Assembly (NCBI RefSeq): GCF_014648635.1
Contig: NZ_BMRM01000007.1
Coordinates: 357,716-421,715 of the forward strand
Length of the DNA stretch: 64,000 nt
Origin: Streptomyces cinerochromogenes
Lineage (GTDB): Bacteria > Actinomycetota > Actinomycetes > Streptomycetales > Streptomycetaceae
Reading direction: 5' to 3'
A model generated the notes under the pieces. It ran no database searches and had not been told where the DNA came from. It saw nothing but the letters and a program-made list of their open reading frames with translations. The position numbers were made by a program, and so were the translations under genes. Of this stretch, positions 34,993 through 43,356 are shown one piece after another. The first letter of the stretch is position 1; each line of letters starts with the position of its first letter.

Positions 34993-35016
34993 CAACACGA
35001 GTTTCCGGAGGGGCGC

Positions 35017-36225
35017 ATGGAGTTCCGGCAGTCCAACAAGCTCAGCGAGGTGTGCTACGAGATCCGCGGCCCGGTGATCGAGCACGCGAACGCGCTGGAG
35101 GAGGCGGGGCACAGCGTGCTGCGCCTGAACACCGGCAATCCCGCGGCCTTCGGGTTCGAGGCCCCGGAGGAGATCCTCCAGGACATGATCCGGATGCTGC
35201 CGCAGGCGCACGGCTACACGGACTCCCGCGGCGTCCTCTCCGCCCGCCGTGCGGTCGCCCAGCGCTACCAGAACCTCGGCCTCGACGTCACCGTGGACGA
35301 CGTCTTCCTGGGCAACGGCGTCTCGGAGCTGGTCTCCATGGCCGTACAGGCGCTGGTCGAGGACGGCGACGAGATCCTCATCCCGGCACCGGACTTCCCC
35401 CTCTGGACGGCCGTCACCACGCTGGCCGGCGGCAAGGCCGTCCACTACCTGTGCGACGAGCAGGCCGACTGGACCCCGGACCTCGCCGACATGGCGTCGA
35501 AGATCACCGACCGCACCAAGGCCGTGGTCATCATCAACCCCAACAACCCCACCGGCGCGGTCTATCCGAAGGAGGTCGTCGAGGGCATCCTCGACCTGGC
35601 CCGCCGGCACGGCCTGATGGTCTTCGCCGACGAGATCTACGACCAGATCCTCTACGACGACGCCGTCCACCACTCGGCTGCCGCGCTCGCCCCCGACCTG
35701 GTCGTCCTCACCTTCTGCGGCCTGTCCAAGACCTACCGGGTGGCGGGCTTCCGCTCCGGCTGGCTGGTGGTCACCGGCCCGAAGCAGCACGCCAGGGACT
35801 ACCTGGAGGGCCTCACCATGCTGGCCTCGATGCGGCTGTGCGCCAACGCGCCCGCCCAGTACGCCATCCAGGCCGCGCTCGGCGGGCGCCAGTCCATCCG
35901 CGACCTCACCCTGCCCGGCGGCCGGCTGCACGAGCAGCGGAACGTCGCCTGGGAGAAGCTCAACGAGATCCCCGGCGTGACCTGCGTCAAACCCAAGGGC
36001 GCGCTGTACGCGTTCCCGCGCATCGACCCCAAGGTGCACCCGATCCACGACGACGAGAAGTTCGTCCTGGACCTGCTGCTGCGCGAGAAGATCCAGGTGG
36101 TCCAGGGCACCGGCTTCAACTGGCCCACCCCCGACCACTTCCGCATCCTGACCCTGCCGCACGCGGACGACCTGGAGGCGGCGATCGGCCGGATCGGCAG
36201 GTTCCTCAGCGGGTACCGGCAGTAG
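35017..36225 (+). CDS. PLP-dependent aminotransferase, AlaA-like (class I/II)
   Basis: 402 residues from ATG 35017, with CGGAGGGG upstream. Fold type I motifs: LNTGNPAAFGF, GYTDSRGVLSARRAVAQRY, FLGNGVSELVSMAVQALVEDGDE, INPNNPTGAVY, FADEIYDQILYD and the PLP-Lys motif FCGLSKTYRVAGFRSGW. This fits the alanine/glutamate-pyruvate aminotransferase AlaA group. It probably makes alanine from pyruvate; exact substrates are uncertain. The divergent HxlR gene and tandem operators suggest it is inducible. Confidence 0.9.
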   Translation: MEFRQSNKLSEVCYEIRGPVIEHANALEEAGHSVLRLNTGNPAAFGFEAPEEILQDMIRMLPQAHGYTDSRGVLSARRAVAQRYQNLGLDVTVDDVFLGNGVSELVSMAVQALVEDGDEILIPAPDFPLWTAVTTLAGGKAVHYLCDEQADWTPDLADMASKITDRTKAVVIINPNNPTGAVYPKEVVEGILDLARRHGLMVFADEIYDQILYDDAVHHSAAALAPDLVVLTFCGLSKTYRVAGFRSGWLVVTGPKQHARDYLEGLTMLASMRLCANAPAQYAIQAALGGRQSIRDLTLPGGRLHEQRNVAWEKLNEIPGVTCVKPKGALYAFPRIDPKVHPIHDDEKFVLDLLLREKIQVVQGTGFNWPTPDHFRILTLPHADDLEAAIGRIGRFLSGYRQ

Positions 36226-36390
36226 CGCCTGGCCCGTTTCGCGCATTCGTGCGAAGATCACCCCCGTTGCCGACCGGGGGCCGCGCGCGGAACGGGCCCG
36301 GCCACCGTGGTCTGCGCGCCCGACCAGCGCCGCACACCGCCCGCCCCCTGGTCCGGTTCCGGCAGACCATACAGATCAGGGGGATCAGCA

Positions 36391-38247
36391 GTGTTCTCGT
36401 ACGGACCACGCCGTACGCCCGGAAGCAGCGGCACGCCCGCGAGACGTCCTGCGCCCGCGGGACGCCGTCCTGCCGTCGCCGTGCTCTGCGCGGCGCTGTT
36501 CGGCGTCTCCGTCCCGGCCGCGGGGGCCGCGGAGCCCGCGCCGCCCGGGCCCGCCGCCGGGCAGGAGGCACGCCAGGCCGCGCGGTTCTGGACCGCGCAG
36601 CGCATGGCCGGCGCACGCCCGCTGGACGCGGCACGGCAGACCCCGGCGGCGCCGGGCGCGTCGGCCGCGGCGGCGGCCCGGCCGAAGGGCACCCTGTTCG
36701 GGGGAACCCGTCTGGTGGGGACGTTCTTCGGCTCCGACGGGCCGGGCGGCACCACCTGGCACTGCACCGGCAGTGTGATCGACACCAAGGCCCGCAACAT
36801 CGTGCTCACCGCGGCCCACTGCGCGCTGAACATGAAGGGCGACTACGTCTTCGTCCCCAAGTTCGTGAAGGGCGCCGCACCGGACCGGCAGCCGTACGGC
36901 ATCTTCCACATCCAGCGGGTCTTCATCGACCCCCGCTACGTGCCCGACCGCGGCTCGACCACCACCAAGAAGGCCGCGTCCGACCTGGACACCGCCTTCG
37001 CCCGGGTCTCGGCCAACCAGTGGGGCACGTCCCTCCAGGACGCGGTCGGCGGAGGACTCACCTTCACCCGCCCGGCCGGCTACAACCTCCGGAACGTCAC
37101 CGTCACCGGCTACCCCTCCTACCGGCACAACAGCGCCGGACGCGCCGTCAAGTGCACGGTGCCGACCAGGCAACTGCGCGGCTACCGGCAGCTGGCGATG
37201 ACCTGCGGCGGCTACTACGGCGGCGTCTCCGGCAGCCCCTGGATCACCGACTACAAGGACGACGCCCGCACCGGACACGTCATCGGCAACCTCGGCGGCT
37301 ACAACGGCGGCGGCAACGACGCCAACGTCGACTACATCAGCTACGGCACCGCGTTCGGCGCCGACGCCGCGAACCTCCTCGCCGACGCCGTCGCCGACCA
37401 GGCCCCGCCCGCCGACCTGCCCCCGTACCCGGGCCTGAAGGGCACCCTGCCCGGCGGCGCGGCACGCTGGCGGGGGGCCGCGCTCATGGCCTCCGGCGAC
37501 TACACGGGCGACCGGCACGGTGATCTGCTCGTGGTCTGGTCCGACGGCGGGGTCACCCTGCACCCGGGCGACGGCAAGGGCGGATTCGGCGCCGAGAAGC
37601 GGCTGCGGCAGGCCAACTCCACCTGGACCCACGCCCGGACCGTGGCCGGCGGCACCTTCACCGGCGACCGGTCCGGGCTGCTGGTCCGCTGGTCCGACGG
37701 CGAGGTCACCCTCTACCCGGAGCCCGGCCCCTCCGGCCTGGGCCGGGAGGTCCGGATGGCGGCGCCCGGCTCCGCATGGAAGAACGCCGTCCAGTTCACC
37801 GCCGGAGCGTTCGGAGACGGCGGCCGCACCGGCCTGCTGGTGCGCCGGACCGACGGCTCGCTCACCCTCTACGCCGGGATCGGGACCGGCGGCTTCGGCT
37901 CCGGCACACGGATCCTCGCGGCGAACGGCACCTGGACCAAGGCCGCCCTGCTCACCGGCGGCGACTTCGACGGCACGGCCGGCGGGGACCTGCTGGTGCG
38001 CTGGGCGGACGGCACCCTCGACACGTACGCCGGCACCTCGGCCGCCGGGCTCGGCACCAGGTCCCGGATGCGCGGCCCGAACGGGCTGTGGACGCACGCG
38101 CAGGTGCTCACCGCCGGCGACTTCCGCCACGGCCGCGCCGGCGACGACCTGGTCGTGCGCTGGTCCGACGGGGAGACCACGCTCTACGCCGACACCGGCA
38201 CCACGTCCCTCGGCACCGAACACACCCTGGTCCACCCCGGCACCTGA
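36391..38247 (+). CDS. Secreted trypsin-like protease with C-terminal FG-GAP/VCBS-type repeats
   Basis: 618 residues from GTG 36391, after CAGGGGGATC. A signal peptide (about 1-50: RRPAVAVLCAALFGVSVPAAGAA) and a Pro/Ala-rich propeptide come first. A chymotrypsin-fold protease follows at about 95-330, with His in IVLTAAHC, Asp in ASDLDTAFARV and Ser in GGYYGGVSGSPW; it resembles V8/glutamyl-endopeptidase-type enzymes more than trypsin proper. About 340-618 hold five repeats with DLLVxWSDG(E/G)VTLY patterns, a beta-propeller that may bind a polymer or cell surface. Confidence 0.88.
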   Translation: MFSYGPRRTPGSSGTPARRPAPAGRRPAVAVLCAALFGVSVPAAGAAEPAPPGPAAGQEARQAARFWTAQRMAGARPLDAARQTPAAPGASAAAAARPKGTLFGGTRLVGTFFGSDGPGGTTWHCTGSVIDTKARNIVLTAAHCALNMKGDYVFVPKFVKGAAPDRQPYGIFHIQRVFIDPRYVPDRGSTTTKKAASDLDTAFARVSANQWGTSLQDAVGGGLTFTRPAGYNLRNVTVTGYPSYRHNSAGRAVKCTVPTRQLRGYRQLAMTCGGYYGGVSGSPWITDYKDDARTGHVIGNLGGYNGGGNDANVDYISYGTAFGADAANLLADAVADQAPPADLPPYPGLKGTLPGGAARWRGAALMASGDYTGDRHGDLLVVWSDGGVTLHPGDGKGGFGAEKRLRQANSTWTHARTVAGGTFTGDRSGLLVRWSDGEVTLYPEPGPSGLGREVRMAAPGSAWKNAVQFTAGAFGDGGRTGLLVRRTDGSLTLYAGIGTGGFGSGTRILAANGTWTKAALLTGGDFDGTAGGDLLVRWADGTLDTYAGTSAAGLGTRSRMRGPNGLWTHAQVLTAGDFRHGRAGDDLVVRWSDGETTLYADTGTTSLGTEHTLVHPGT

Positions 38248-38406
38248 CCGCGGCTGCCCCCTCCGGGCTCCTGGTGGTGGGGCGGGCCCGCCGCCGAGGA
38301 GGTCTCGCACACCTCCGCACCGGCCGACCGGCCACGGCCGCCGCGGCGAGGCCGGATGGCGCAGTCCGTCCTGCGGGCGGGGGCGGGGCTGTGCCACCGT
38401 GCCGTC

Positions 38407-39009
38407 ATGGGTGACCTCTTCCTCGTCCGGCACGGTGAGACCGAGTGGTCGCGGTCCGGGCGGCACACCGGCTGCACCGACGTGCCCCTCACCGAGCACG
38501 GCCGGGAGGAGGCGCGCCGGCTGGTGCCGCTGGTCCGCTCCCACCGGATCGGCGCGGCCTTCGTCAGCCCCCTCCAGCGGGCCCGGGAGACCGCCCAGCT
38601 CATCGGGATCCCGGACGCCCGGGTCGACGCCGACCTGCGCGAGTGGGACTACGGCGGGTACGAGGGCGTGACCACCCCGGAGATCCAGCGGACCCGGCCC
38701 GGCTGGTTCCTCTTCACGGACGGCGTCGCACCCGGCCCGCCGGACCACCCGGGCGAGACCCCGGAACAGGTCGGGGAGCGCGCCGACCGGATGCTGGCCA
38801 GGGCCGACGCCGCGCTCGCCAACACCGAGGGCGCCGTCGTGCTGATCGCCCACGGCCACTTCCTCCGCGTCCTCACCGCCCGCCGCCTGGGCCTCGCGCC
38901 CGAGCACGGGGCCCTCTTCCAACTGGCGACGGGCGCGCTGTGCCGCCTCGGCACGGAGCACGGACGCCCGGTGGTGGCGGGCTGGAACATCCGGCCCCCG
39001 CAGGGGTGA
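38407..39009 (+). CDS. Histidine phosphatase family protein
   Basis: 200 residues from ATG 38407. The phosphoglycerate-mutase-like core is clear: LFLVRHGETEWSRSGRHTG with catalytic His, SPLQRARETAQLIG, LREWDYGGYEGVTTPEI and the second His in VVLIAHGHFLRVLTARRLGL. It is a monomeric-size phosphatase of unknown substrate. No ribosome site is visible, and the mRNA may be leaderless. It stands alone between the protease and a conserved hypothetical gene. Confidence 0.9.
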   Translation: MGDLFLVRHGETEWSRSGRHTGCTDVPLTEHGREEARRLVPLVRSHRIGAAFVSPLQRARETAQLIGIPDARVDADLREWDYGGYEGVTTPEIQRTRPGWFLFTDGVAPGPPDHPGETPEQVGERADRMLARADAALANTEGAVVLIAHGHFLRVLTARRLGLAPEHGALFQLATGALCRLGTEHGRPVVAGWNIRPPQG

Positions 39010-39167
39010 CGCACCCGGGCGCCACCCCCGCCGCCCGCCGTCACGCGCCCCGTCCCCGTCACGCCCACCGCCGCGCGCCGCGGGCGTTGTCAGACCCGGG
39101 CCGTACTCTGCGCATGGGCCGCTGTCCCGGCGGCCCCGTGGGGCAACGGTGCCGGAAGGAGCATCCC

Positions 39168-39788
39168 GTGATCCGACCGCCGACCGCCGCGCAGCGGCGG
39201 GTGATCGAGGACGCCGACCCGGTCACCGGCCGGCTGCGCGGTACGGAGGCCCAGCTCGCCGCACTGGTGAAGCGGGGGTTGGCCTTCCGGCACCCGCGGC
39301 CGCCGCACGACCACTTCCTCACTCCGGCGGGCCATCGGATACGGGAGGCGGTGCCCGAGGCGCCCGCGCGGACCGCCCCGGACACGGGGGTGTTCGCGGC
39401 CCGTGTCGGCGGTGAGGAGGAGCCGCCCGCGTCCGGTCCGGCCCGCCGGCGCGAGGTGCACAGTGCCTGGCAGGGGCTGCTGGAGCTGCGCCGGATGACG
39501 AACCCCGACGGCGCCGTGGACCGGCCCTGCGGATGGGAGCGGACGCATCTCGTGCGGGCCGCGGCGCTGGCGCTGGAGGCGGCCGGGCACCCTCCGGCGG
39601 GCTCGGACGCGGACGGCTACCGGGTCAGGGCCACCCCGCAGCCGGAGGCGGTCGCGGTGTACGCGCCGGACGCGCGGACCCTGGCGGCCTGCGCGGCCAC
39701 GCTGGAGCGGGCCGGCTGGCAGGCGGGCGAGTACACCGAGCCGCGGACGAGAGCCCGGTATCTGCTCGCCTCCCCGCGCCGGGTGTGA
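39168..39788 (+). CDS. Conserved Streptomyces hypothetical protein
   Basis: 206 residues from GTG 39168, with AAGGAG 6 bases upstream. The N-terminus (MIRPPTAAQRRVIEDADPVTGRLRGTEAQLAALVKRG has the helix-turn pattern over about residues 1-37) looks like a small winged-helix or HTH-like element with TPAGHRIREAV. The C-terminal part is alpha/beta. There is no signal peptide, membrane span or catalytic motif I recognise. A weak DNA-binding role is possible. Confidence 0.6.
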   Translation: MIRPPTAAQRRVIEDADPVTGRLRGTEAQLAALVKRGLAFRHPRPPHDHFLTPAGHRIREAVPEAPARTAPDTGVFAARVGGEEEPPASGPARRREVHSAWQGLLELRRMTNPDGAVDRPCGWERTHLVRAAALALEAAGHPPAGSDADGYRVRATPQPEAVAVYAPDARTLAACAATLERAGWQAGEYTEPRTRARYLLASPRRV

Positions 39789-39840
39789 ACGGCGTGCCAA
39801 GATCGGACGACCGGAGATCCGTACACGAGGAGGGCAAGCA

Positions 39841-40263
39841 GTGGCCGAACCGTTTTCCGTCCGGGTGACCGTCCGCGGCTACGAGACCGACACCCAGGGC
39901 CATCTCAACCAGGCGGTCTACCTCAACTACGCCGAGCACGCCCGCTGGTCCCTCCTCCAGGCGGCCGGGATCAGCCAGGCCCGGCTCGTGGGCCGGGGTG
40001 TGGGCCCGGTGGCGCTGGAGACGAACATCCGCTACCTGCGGGAACTGCTCGCCGGCGACGAGACCGATGTGACCTGCGCGTTCGAGTGGGGCGACGGCAA
40101 GACCTTCCGGATCCGGCAGGAGATCCGCAAGACCGACGGCACGCTCGCCGCCGAGGTCACCGCGGTGGGCGGCCTGCTCGACCTCGAACAGCGCAAGCTG
40201 ATAGCCGACCCGCGGGAGGTGTTCAAGGAACTGGCGACGGACGTCGGCCTGTTCGGACTGTAG
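39841..40263 (+). CDS. Acyl-CoA thioesterase, 4HBT hotdog family
   Basis: 140 residues from GTG 39841, with GAGGAGG upstream. A hotdog-fold signature ETDTQGHLNQAVYLNYAEHARW carries the catalytic Asp, as in 4-hydroxybenzoyl-CoA thioesterases. It hydrolyses an acyl- or aryl-CoA thioester; the substrate is unknown. It ends just before a very strong bidirectional terminator. Confidence 0.88.
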   Translation: MAEPFSVRVTVRGYETDTQGHLNQAVYLNYAEHARWSLLQAAGISQARLVGRGVGPVALETNIRYLRELLAGDETDVTCAFEWGDGKTFRIRQEIRKTDGTLAAEVTAVGGLLDLEQRKLIADPREVFKELATDVGLFGL

Positions 40264-40338
40264 ACCGCCGGGAGCCGGAGCACGGCGCACGCTCGGCGCA
40301 TCCGCGCCTGTGCCCGGCCGGGAGAGGCCGGTACGGCG

Positions 40339-40376
40339 CGGGGCCCGGCCGGGGAAACCTCCCCGGCCGGGCCCCG
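40339..40376. terminator. Bidirectional terminator between thioesterase and VWA-operon genes
   Basis: A perfect 16-bp stem (CGGGGCCCGGCCGGGG / CCCCGGCCGGGCCCCG) with a 6-base loop. It separates two convergent transcription units. Confidence 0.9.
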
Positions 40377-40424
40377 TCGTGCTTCCGGCCCGGTGCCGGC
40401 CCGCTCAGGGGCCCTCGCCGTCGC

Positions 40425-41225
40425 TCAGGCGCCCGGCGGCACCCGCGACGGCCGTCCCGAGCCGCGCGTCAGGGCGTACCCCCCGATGCCGGCGAGCGCG
40501 GCCAGTATGCCGCCGATGCCGGTCCACACCCAGCGGTCGGACCACCAGCCGGACGACCAGCCGTCGTCCTGGCCGAAGCTGGAGAGCACGGCCTCCTTGG
40601 AACCGCCCTTGGACGTCTCCGGCTTCGCGGCGATGCCGGGGACGAGCGGCTTGCCCAGGGAGCCGTCGACCGCCGCCGCGCCGCCGATGTCCTTGGAGTC
40701 GACGCGCACCTCGGCGTTCACCGGCTGCCCGAGGTCGGCGGCGGCGAGGTCCACCACCGTCAGCCGGACGTAGTAGGTGCCCGGCAGCGGGTCGTTCGCC
40801 CAGGGCTCCGACCAGCCGCGCACCGTGCGCAGCACACAGGCCAGTTCGACCGAGGCGGCGCCCTGCGCGGCGGTGCGGGTCTGGGCGCCGTACTGGCAGG
40901 CCTGGCGTCGCCGCAGACCGTCGTACACGTCGAGCTGCCAGGTCTCGGCGCCGTGCGTGCCGGGGAGCTTCACCGTCGCCTTGACGGTGGGCCGCTGCCC
41001 GGTGTCGGCGGGGAACGACCAGTACAGGTAGTCGCCGGTGGAGCCGGAGGCGGTGGCCTGCTGCCCCTGGTCGATCTCGGTCGCCGTACGGAAGGAGGTG
41101 CCCGCCTGGGTGGGCGCGTCGCCGTCGGCGGAGGCGCTCGGGGAGGGCGAGGAGTCGGCGGCGGCCGGCCCGGCGGCCAGCCCCAGCGTCAGCAGCGCGG
41201 CGCCCAGCGCTCGTGTGATCCGCAT
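40425..41225 (-). CDS. Secreted, membrane-anchored protein paired with a VWA protein
   Basis: 266 residues from ATG 41225, which overlaps the upstream stop by one base (TGATG). Signal peptide RITRALGAALLTLGLAAGPAAADS, then an extracellular beta-rich domain (residues about 40-215) with EIDQGQQATASGSTGDYLYWSFPADTG-type sequence like pre-peptidase C-terminal (PPC) domains. A C-terminal membrane span (WTGIGGILAALAGIGGYALT) and a short basic tail follow. It is probably exported and held at the membrane with its VWA partner. Function unknown. Confidence 0.75.
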   Translation of the reverse strand: MRITRALGAALLTLGLAAGPAAADSSPSPSASADGDAPTQAGTSFRTATEIDQGQQATASGSTGDYLYWSFPADTGQRPTVKATVKLPGTHGAETWQLDVYDGLRRRQACQYGAQTRTAAQGAASVELACVLRTVRGWSEPWANDPLPGTYYVRLTVVDLAAADLGQPVNAEVRVDSKDIGGAAAVDGSLGKPLVPGIAAKPETSKGGSKEAVLSSFGQDDGWSSGWWSDRWVWTGIGGILAALAGIGGYALTRGSGRPSRVPPGA

Positions 41226-42487
41226 CAGTTCGTCCTCCAGACGGCGACCCGCCAGCGCGACAGCCAGCCCCACAGCAGACCGGCGAGGAAGCCGACCAGC
41301 ACCAGCAGACCGAGCAGCCACCAGCCGCGGCCGAGACCGAAGGCGGCCACGTCGTGGTGGCCCGACGGCCCGTCCACGACGTCGACGGTCAGCTCCAGCG
41401 GCAGGCCGGGGCTGGTCTTGACGCCGGCGGCGGCCGAGAAGGAGCTGGTGACCTGGAGGCACACCGTCTCCGCGGGCGCCGAGTCGTCGTCGCTGTCCGG
41501 CCTGGGATAGCGCAGACCGGTGGAGACGACGTCGGTACGGCCGGTGCCGGCGGCCTCACCGCGCACGATCTCCCGGCCGTGCACGGTCACCGCCCGCAGC
41601 AGCACACCGTAGTCCGGCCGGACGGCGCGGTCGTCCGCGACGCTCACCGAGGCGCGCAGCTCCTGGCCGGGCTCGACGTCCACCTTGTACCAGCGCTGCT
41701 GCCCGAACTCCGCGCGGTCGGTGTACAGCCCGGACTTCAGCGCCGGTGCCTTCTCGCAGCGGTCCGCGCCCTCGGTGGCCACCGGTGTCACCACCGGATC
41801 GGCCGCCCGCTCGACCAACTGGCCGACCCGGTCGGACAGTTCTTCCTTGTGTCGTACGTCGGTGTAGGTGCCGCCGGTCGCGTCCGCGATGCAGCTGAGC
41901 TGGTCGCGGGTCTTGGCGTCCGGCACCAGGCCGAGGGTGTCGATGGTCAGCCCTATGCCCTTGGCCGCTATCTCCCGGGCCACCTCGCACGGGTCGAGCG
42001 GCTGGCAGGTGTCCTCGCCGTCACTGATCAGGACGATGCGGCGGGTGCCGTCACCGCCGTTCAGGTCGTCCGCCGCCTTCAGCAGCGCGGGCCCGATCGG
42101 GGTCCAGCCGGTCGGCGCCAGTGTGGCCACGGCCGTCTTCGCGTCGGTCCGGTTCAGCGGGCCGACCGGGTAGAGCTGTTCGGTGTCCTTGCAGCCCTCC
42201 TTGCGGTCGTTGCCGCGGTAGTTGGCGCCCAGTGTGCGGATACCGAGCTGGACCTCCTCCGGAGTCGCGTCCAGCACCTCGTTGAACGCCTGCTTCGCCG
42301 CGGCCATCCGGGTGCCGCCGTCTATGTCGCGGGTGCGCATGGAACCGCTGACGTCCAGCACCAGTTCGACCTTCGGAGCGGCCTGCTCCGTCTCGTCGGC
42401 GACCGCTCCGGCGGGGAACGCGATCCCGGCCGTCAGGGCGGCGAGCAGAGCGCACACGCCCGCCGCCAGCCGTTGTCTTCTGATCAT
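41225..42487 (-). CDS. Secreted VWA-domain protein with C-terminal membrane anchor
   Basis: 420 residues. Signal peptide (RLAAGVCALLAALTAGIAFPAGAVA), then a VWA domain with MIDAS DVSGSM and LISDGEDTC at about 40-230. A beta-rich region follows at about 240-370, and a final membrane span (WWLLGLLVLVGFLAGLLWGW). Four or more Cys in the VWA domain suggest disulfides (CKDTEQLY, CQPLDPC, CIADATGG), consistent with extracellular location. It is coupled to the downstream anchored partner by TGATG. A surface adhesion or protein-assembly role is inferred. Confidence 0.88.
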   Translation of the reverse strand: MIRRQRLAAGVCALLAALTAGIAFPAGAVADETEQAAPKVELVLDVSGSMRTRDIDGGTRMAAAKQAFNEVLDATPEEVQLGIRTLGANYRGNDRKEGCKDTEQLYPVGPLNRTDAKTAVATLAPTGWTPIGPALLKAADDLNGGDGTRRIVLISDGEDTCQPLDPCEVAREIAAKGIGLTIDTLGLVPDAKTRDQLSCIADATGGTYTDVRHKEELSDRVGQLVERAADPVVTPVATEGADRCEKAPALKSGLYTDRAEFGQQRWYKVDVEPGQELRASVSVADDRAVRPDYGVLLRAVTVHGREIVRGEAAGTGRTDVVSTGLRYPRPDSDDDSAPAETVCLQVTSSFSAAAGVKTSPGLPLELTVDVVDGPSGHHDVAAFGLGRGWWLLGLLVLVGFLAGLLWGWLSRWRVAVWRTN

Positions 42488-42564
42488 CGCCGGATCCTAT
42501 TGACCGGACGGGCCGTCCTCCAAAACGACCGCCTCCCGCCGGCCGGGGCGCCGGGACCGGTCCC

Positions 42565-43308
42565 TCACGTGCCGTCGCCAGGCGCCGCGGTCCCGAACAC
42601 GCCTGCCAGGCGGGCCCGGTACAGCGCGGCGACGGTGAAGCCGTCCGTGATGCGTCCGTCGGCCACCATCTCCTCCGCCTCGGCCGGTGTCACCGTGATC
42701 GCCCGGGCGATCGCCTCGCCCCGCTCCACCGCGCCGATGCCGTCCACGCACGCCGCGTAGAGGAGGACCTTGTGGGCGAGCAGGCCGGTGTCGGGGTGCA
42801 ACTCGCCCAGCGGGATCACCGTTTCCGGAGTGGCCGCGATCTCCTCCCGCAGCTCCCGGGTGACGTTCTCGGTGGGCGTGGCACCCGGATCCCCGAAGCC
42901 GCGCACCACCTCCCAGTGCCTGCTCCGGGTGGCGTGCCGGTGGTGCTCGATCAGCACCACCTTCCTCTCGGGACCGAGCAACGGCAGGACGACCACGCCG
43001 GGGGAGGAGCCCGGGGGCGGCAGGATCCGGTCGTACAGGCCCAGGCGGCCGTCGGGGAAGCGCACCGGGTCGCGCAGGTACCACAGGTAGCGGCCGGCCG
43101 ACACCACACCCGTCGGGACCGGCCGCAGCACGGCCCGCAGCCGTGCCCACAGGGCTTCGAGCGGGCCGCCGTGGCCGCGTCGCCCGGCTGCGGCCGCCTG
43201 GTGGCGCGCGTCGCGGATCAGCGCCGGGTCCGTGAGGATCCGGACGCCCTCCGGATCGTCGCGGAACCACTCCGGGACCTCCCGGCGCAGTGCCTCGTAA
43301 CGGTTCAT
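42565..43308 (-). CDS. Nudix hydrolase-family protein with altered Nudix box
   Basis: 247 residues. The Nudix domain lies at about 90-215; its box reads GFGDPGATPTENVTRELREEIAA. The REL-x-EE part that binds metal is intact, but the usual PGE is PGA, so the first conserved Glu is absent. The best overall fit is the ADP-ribose/NDP-sugar pyrophosphatase group (HWEVVRGF before the box). The N-terminal 80 residues are a separate helical extension. Substrate and activity are uncertain. Confidence 0.82.
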   Translation of the reverse strand: MNRYEALRREVPEWFRDDPEGVRILTDPALIRDARHQAAAAGRRGHGGPLEALWARLRAVLRPVPTGVVSAGRYLWYLRDPVRFPDGRLGLYDRILPPPGSSPGVVVLPLLGPERKVVLIEHHRHATRSRHWEVVRGFGDPGATPTENVTRELREEIAATPETVIPLGELHPDTGLLAHKVLLYAACVDGIGAVERGEAIARAITVTPAEAEEMVADGRITDGFTVAALYRARLAGVFGTAAPGDGT

Positions 43309-43356
43309 CGGGGCCTCGGCAGGCTGGGCACAGGTGCACTCCGGCTCATCGGTCGA

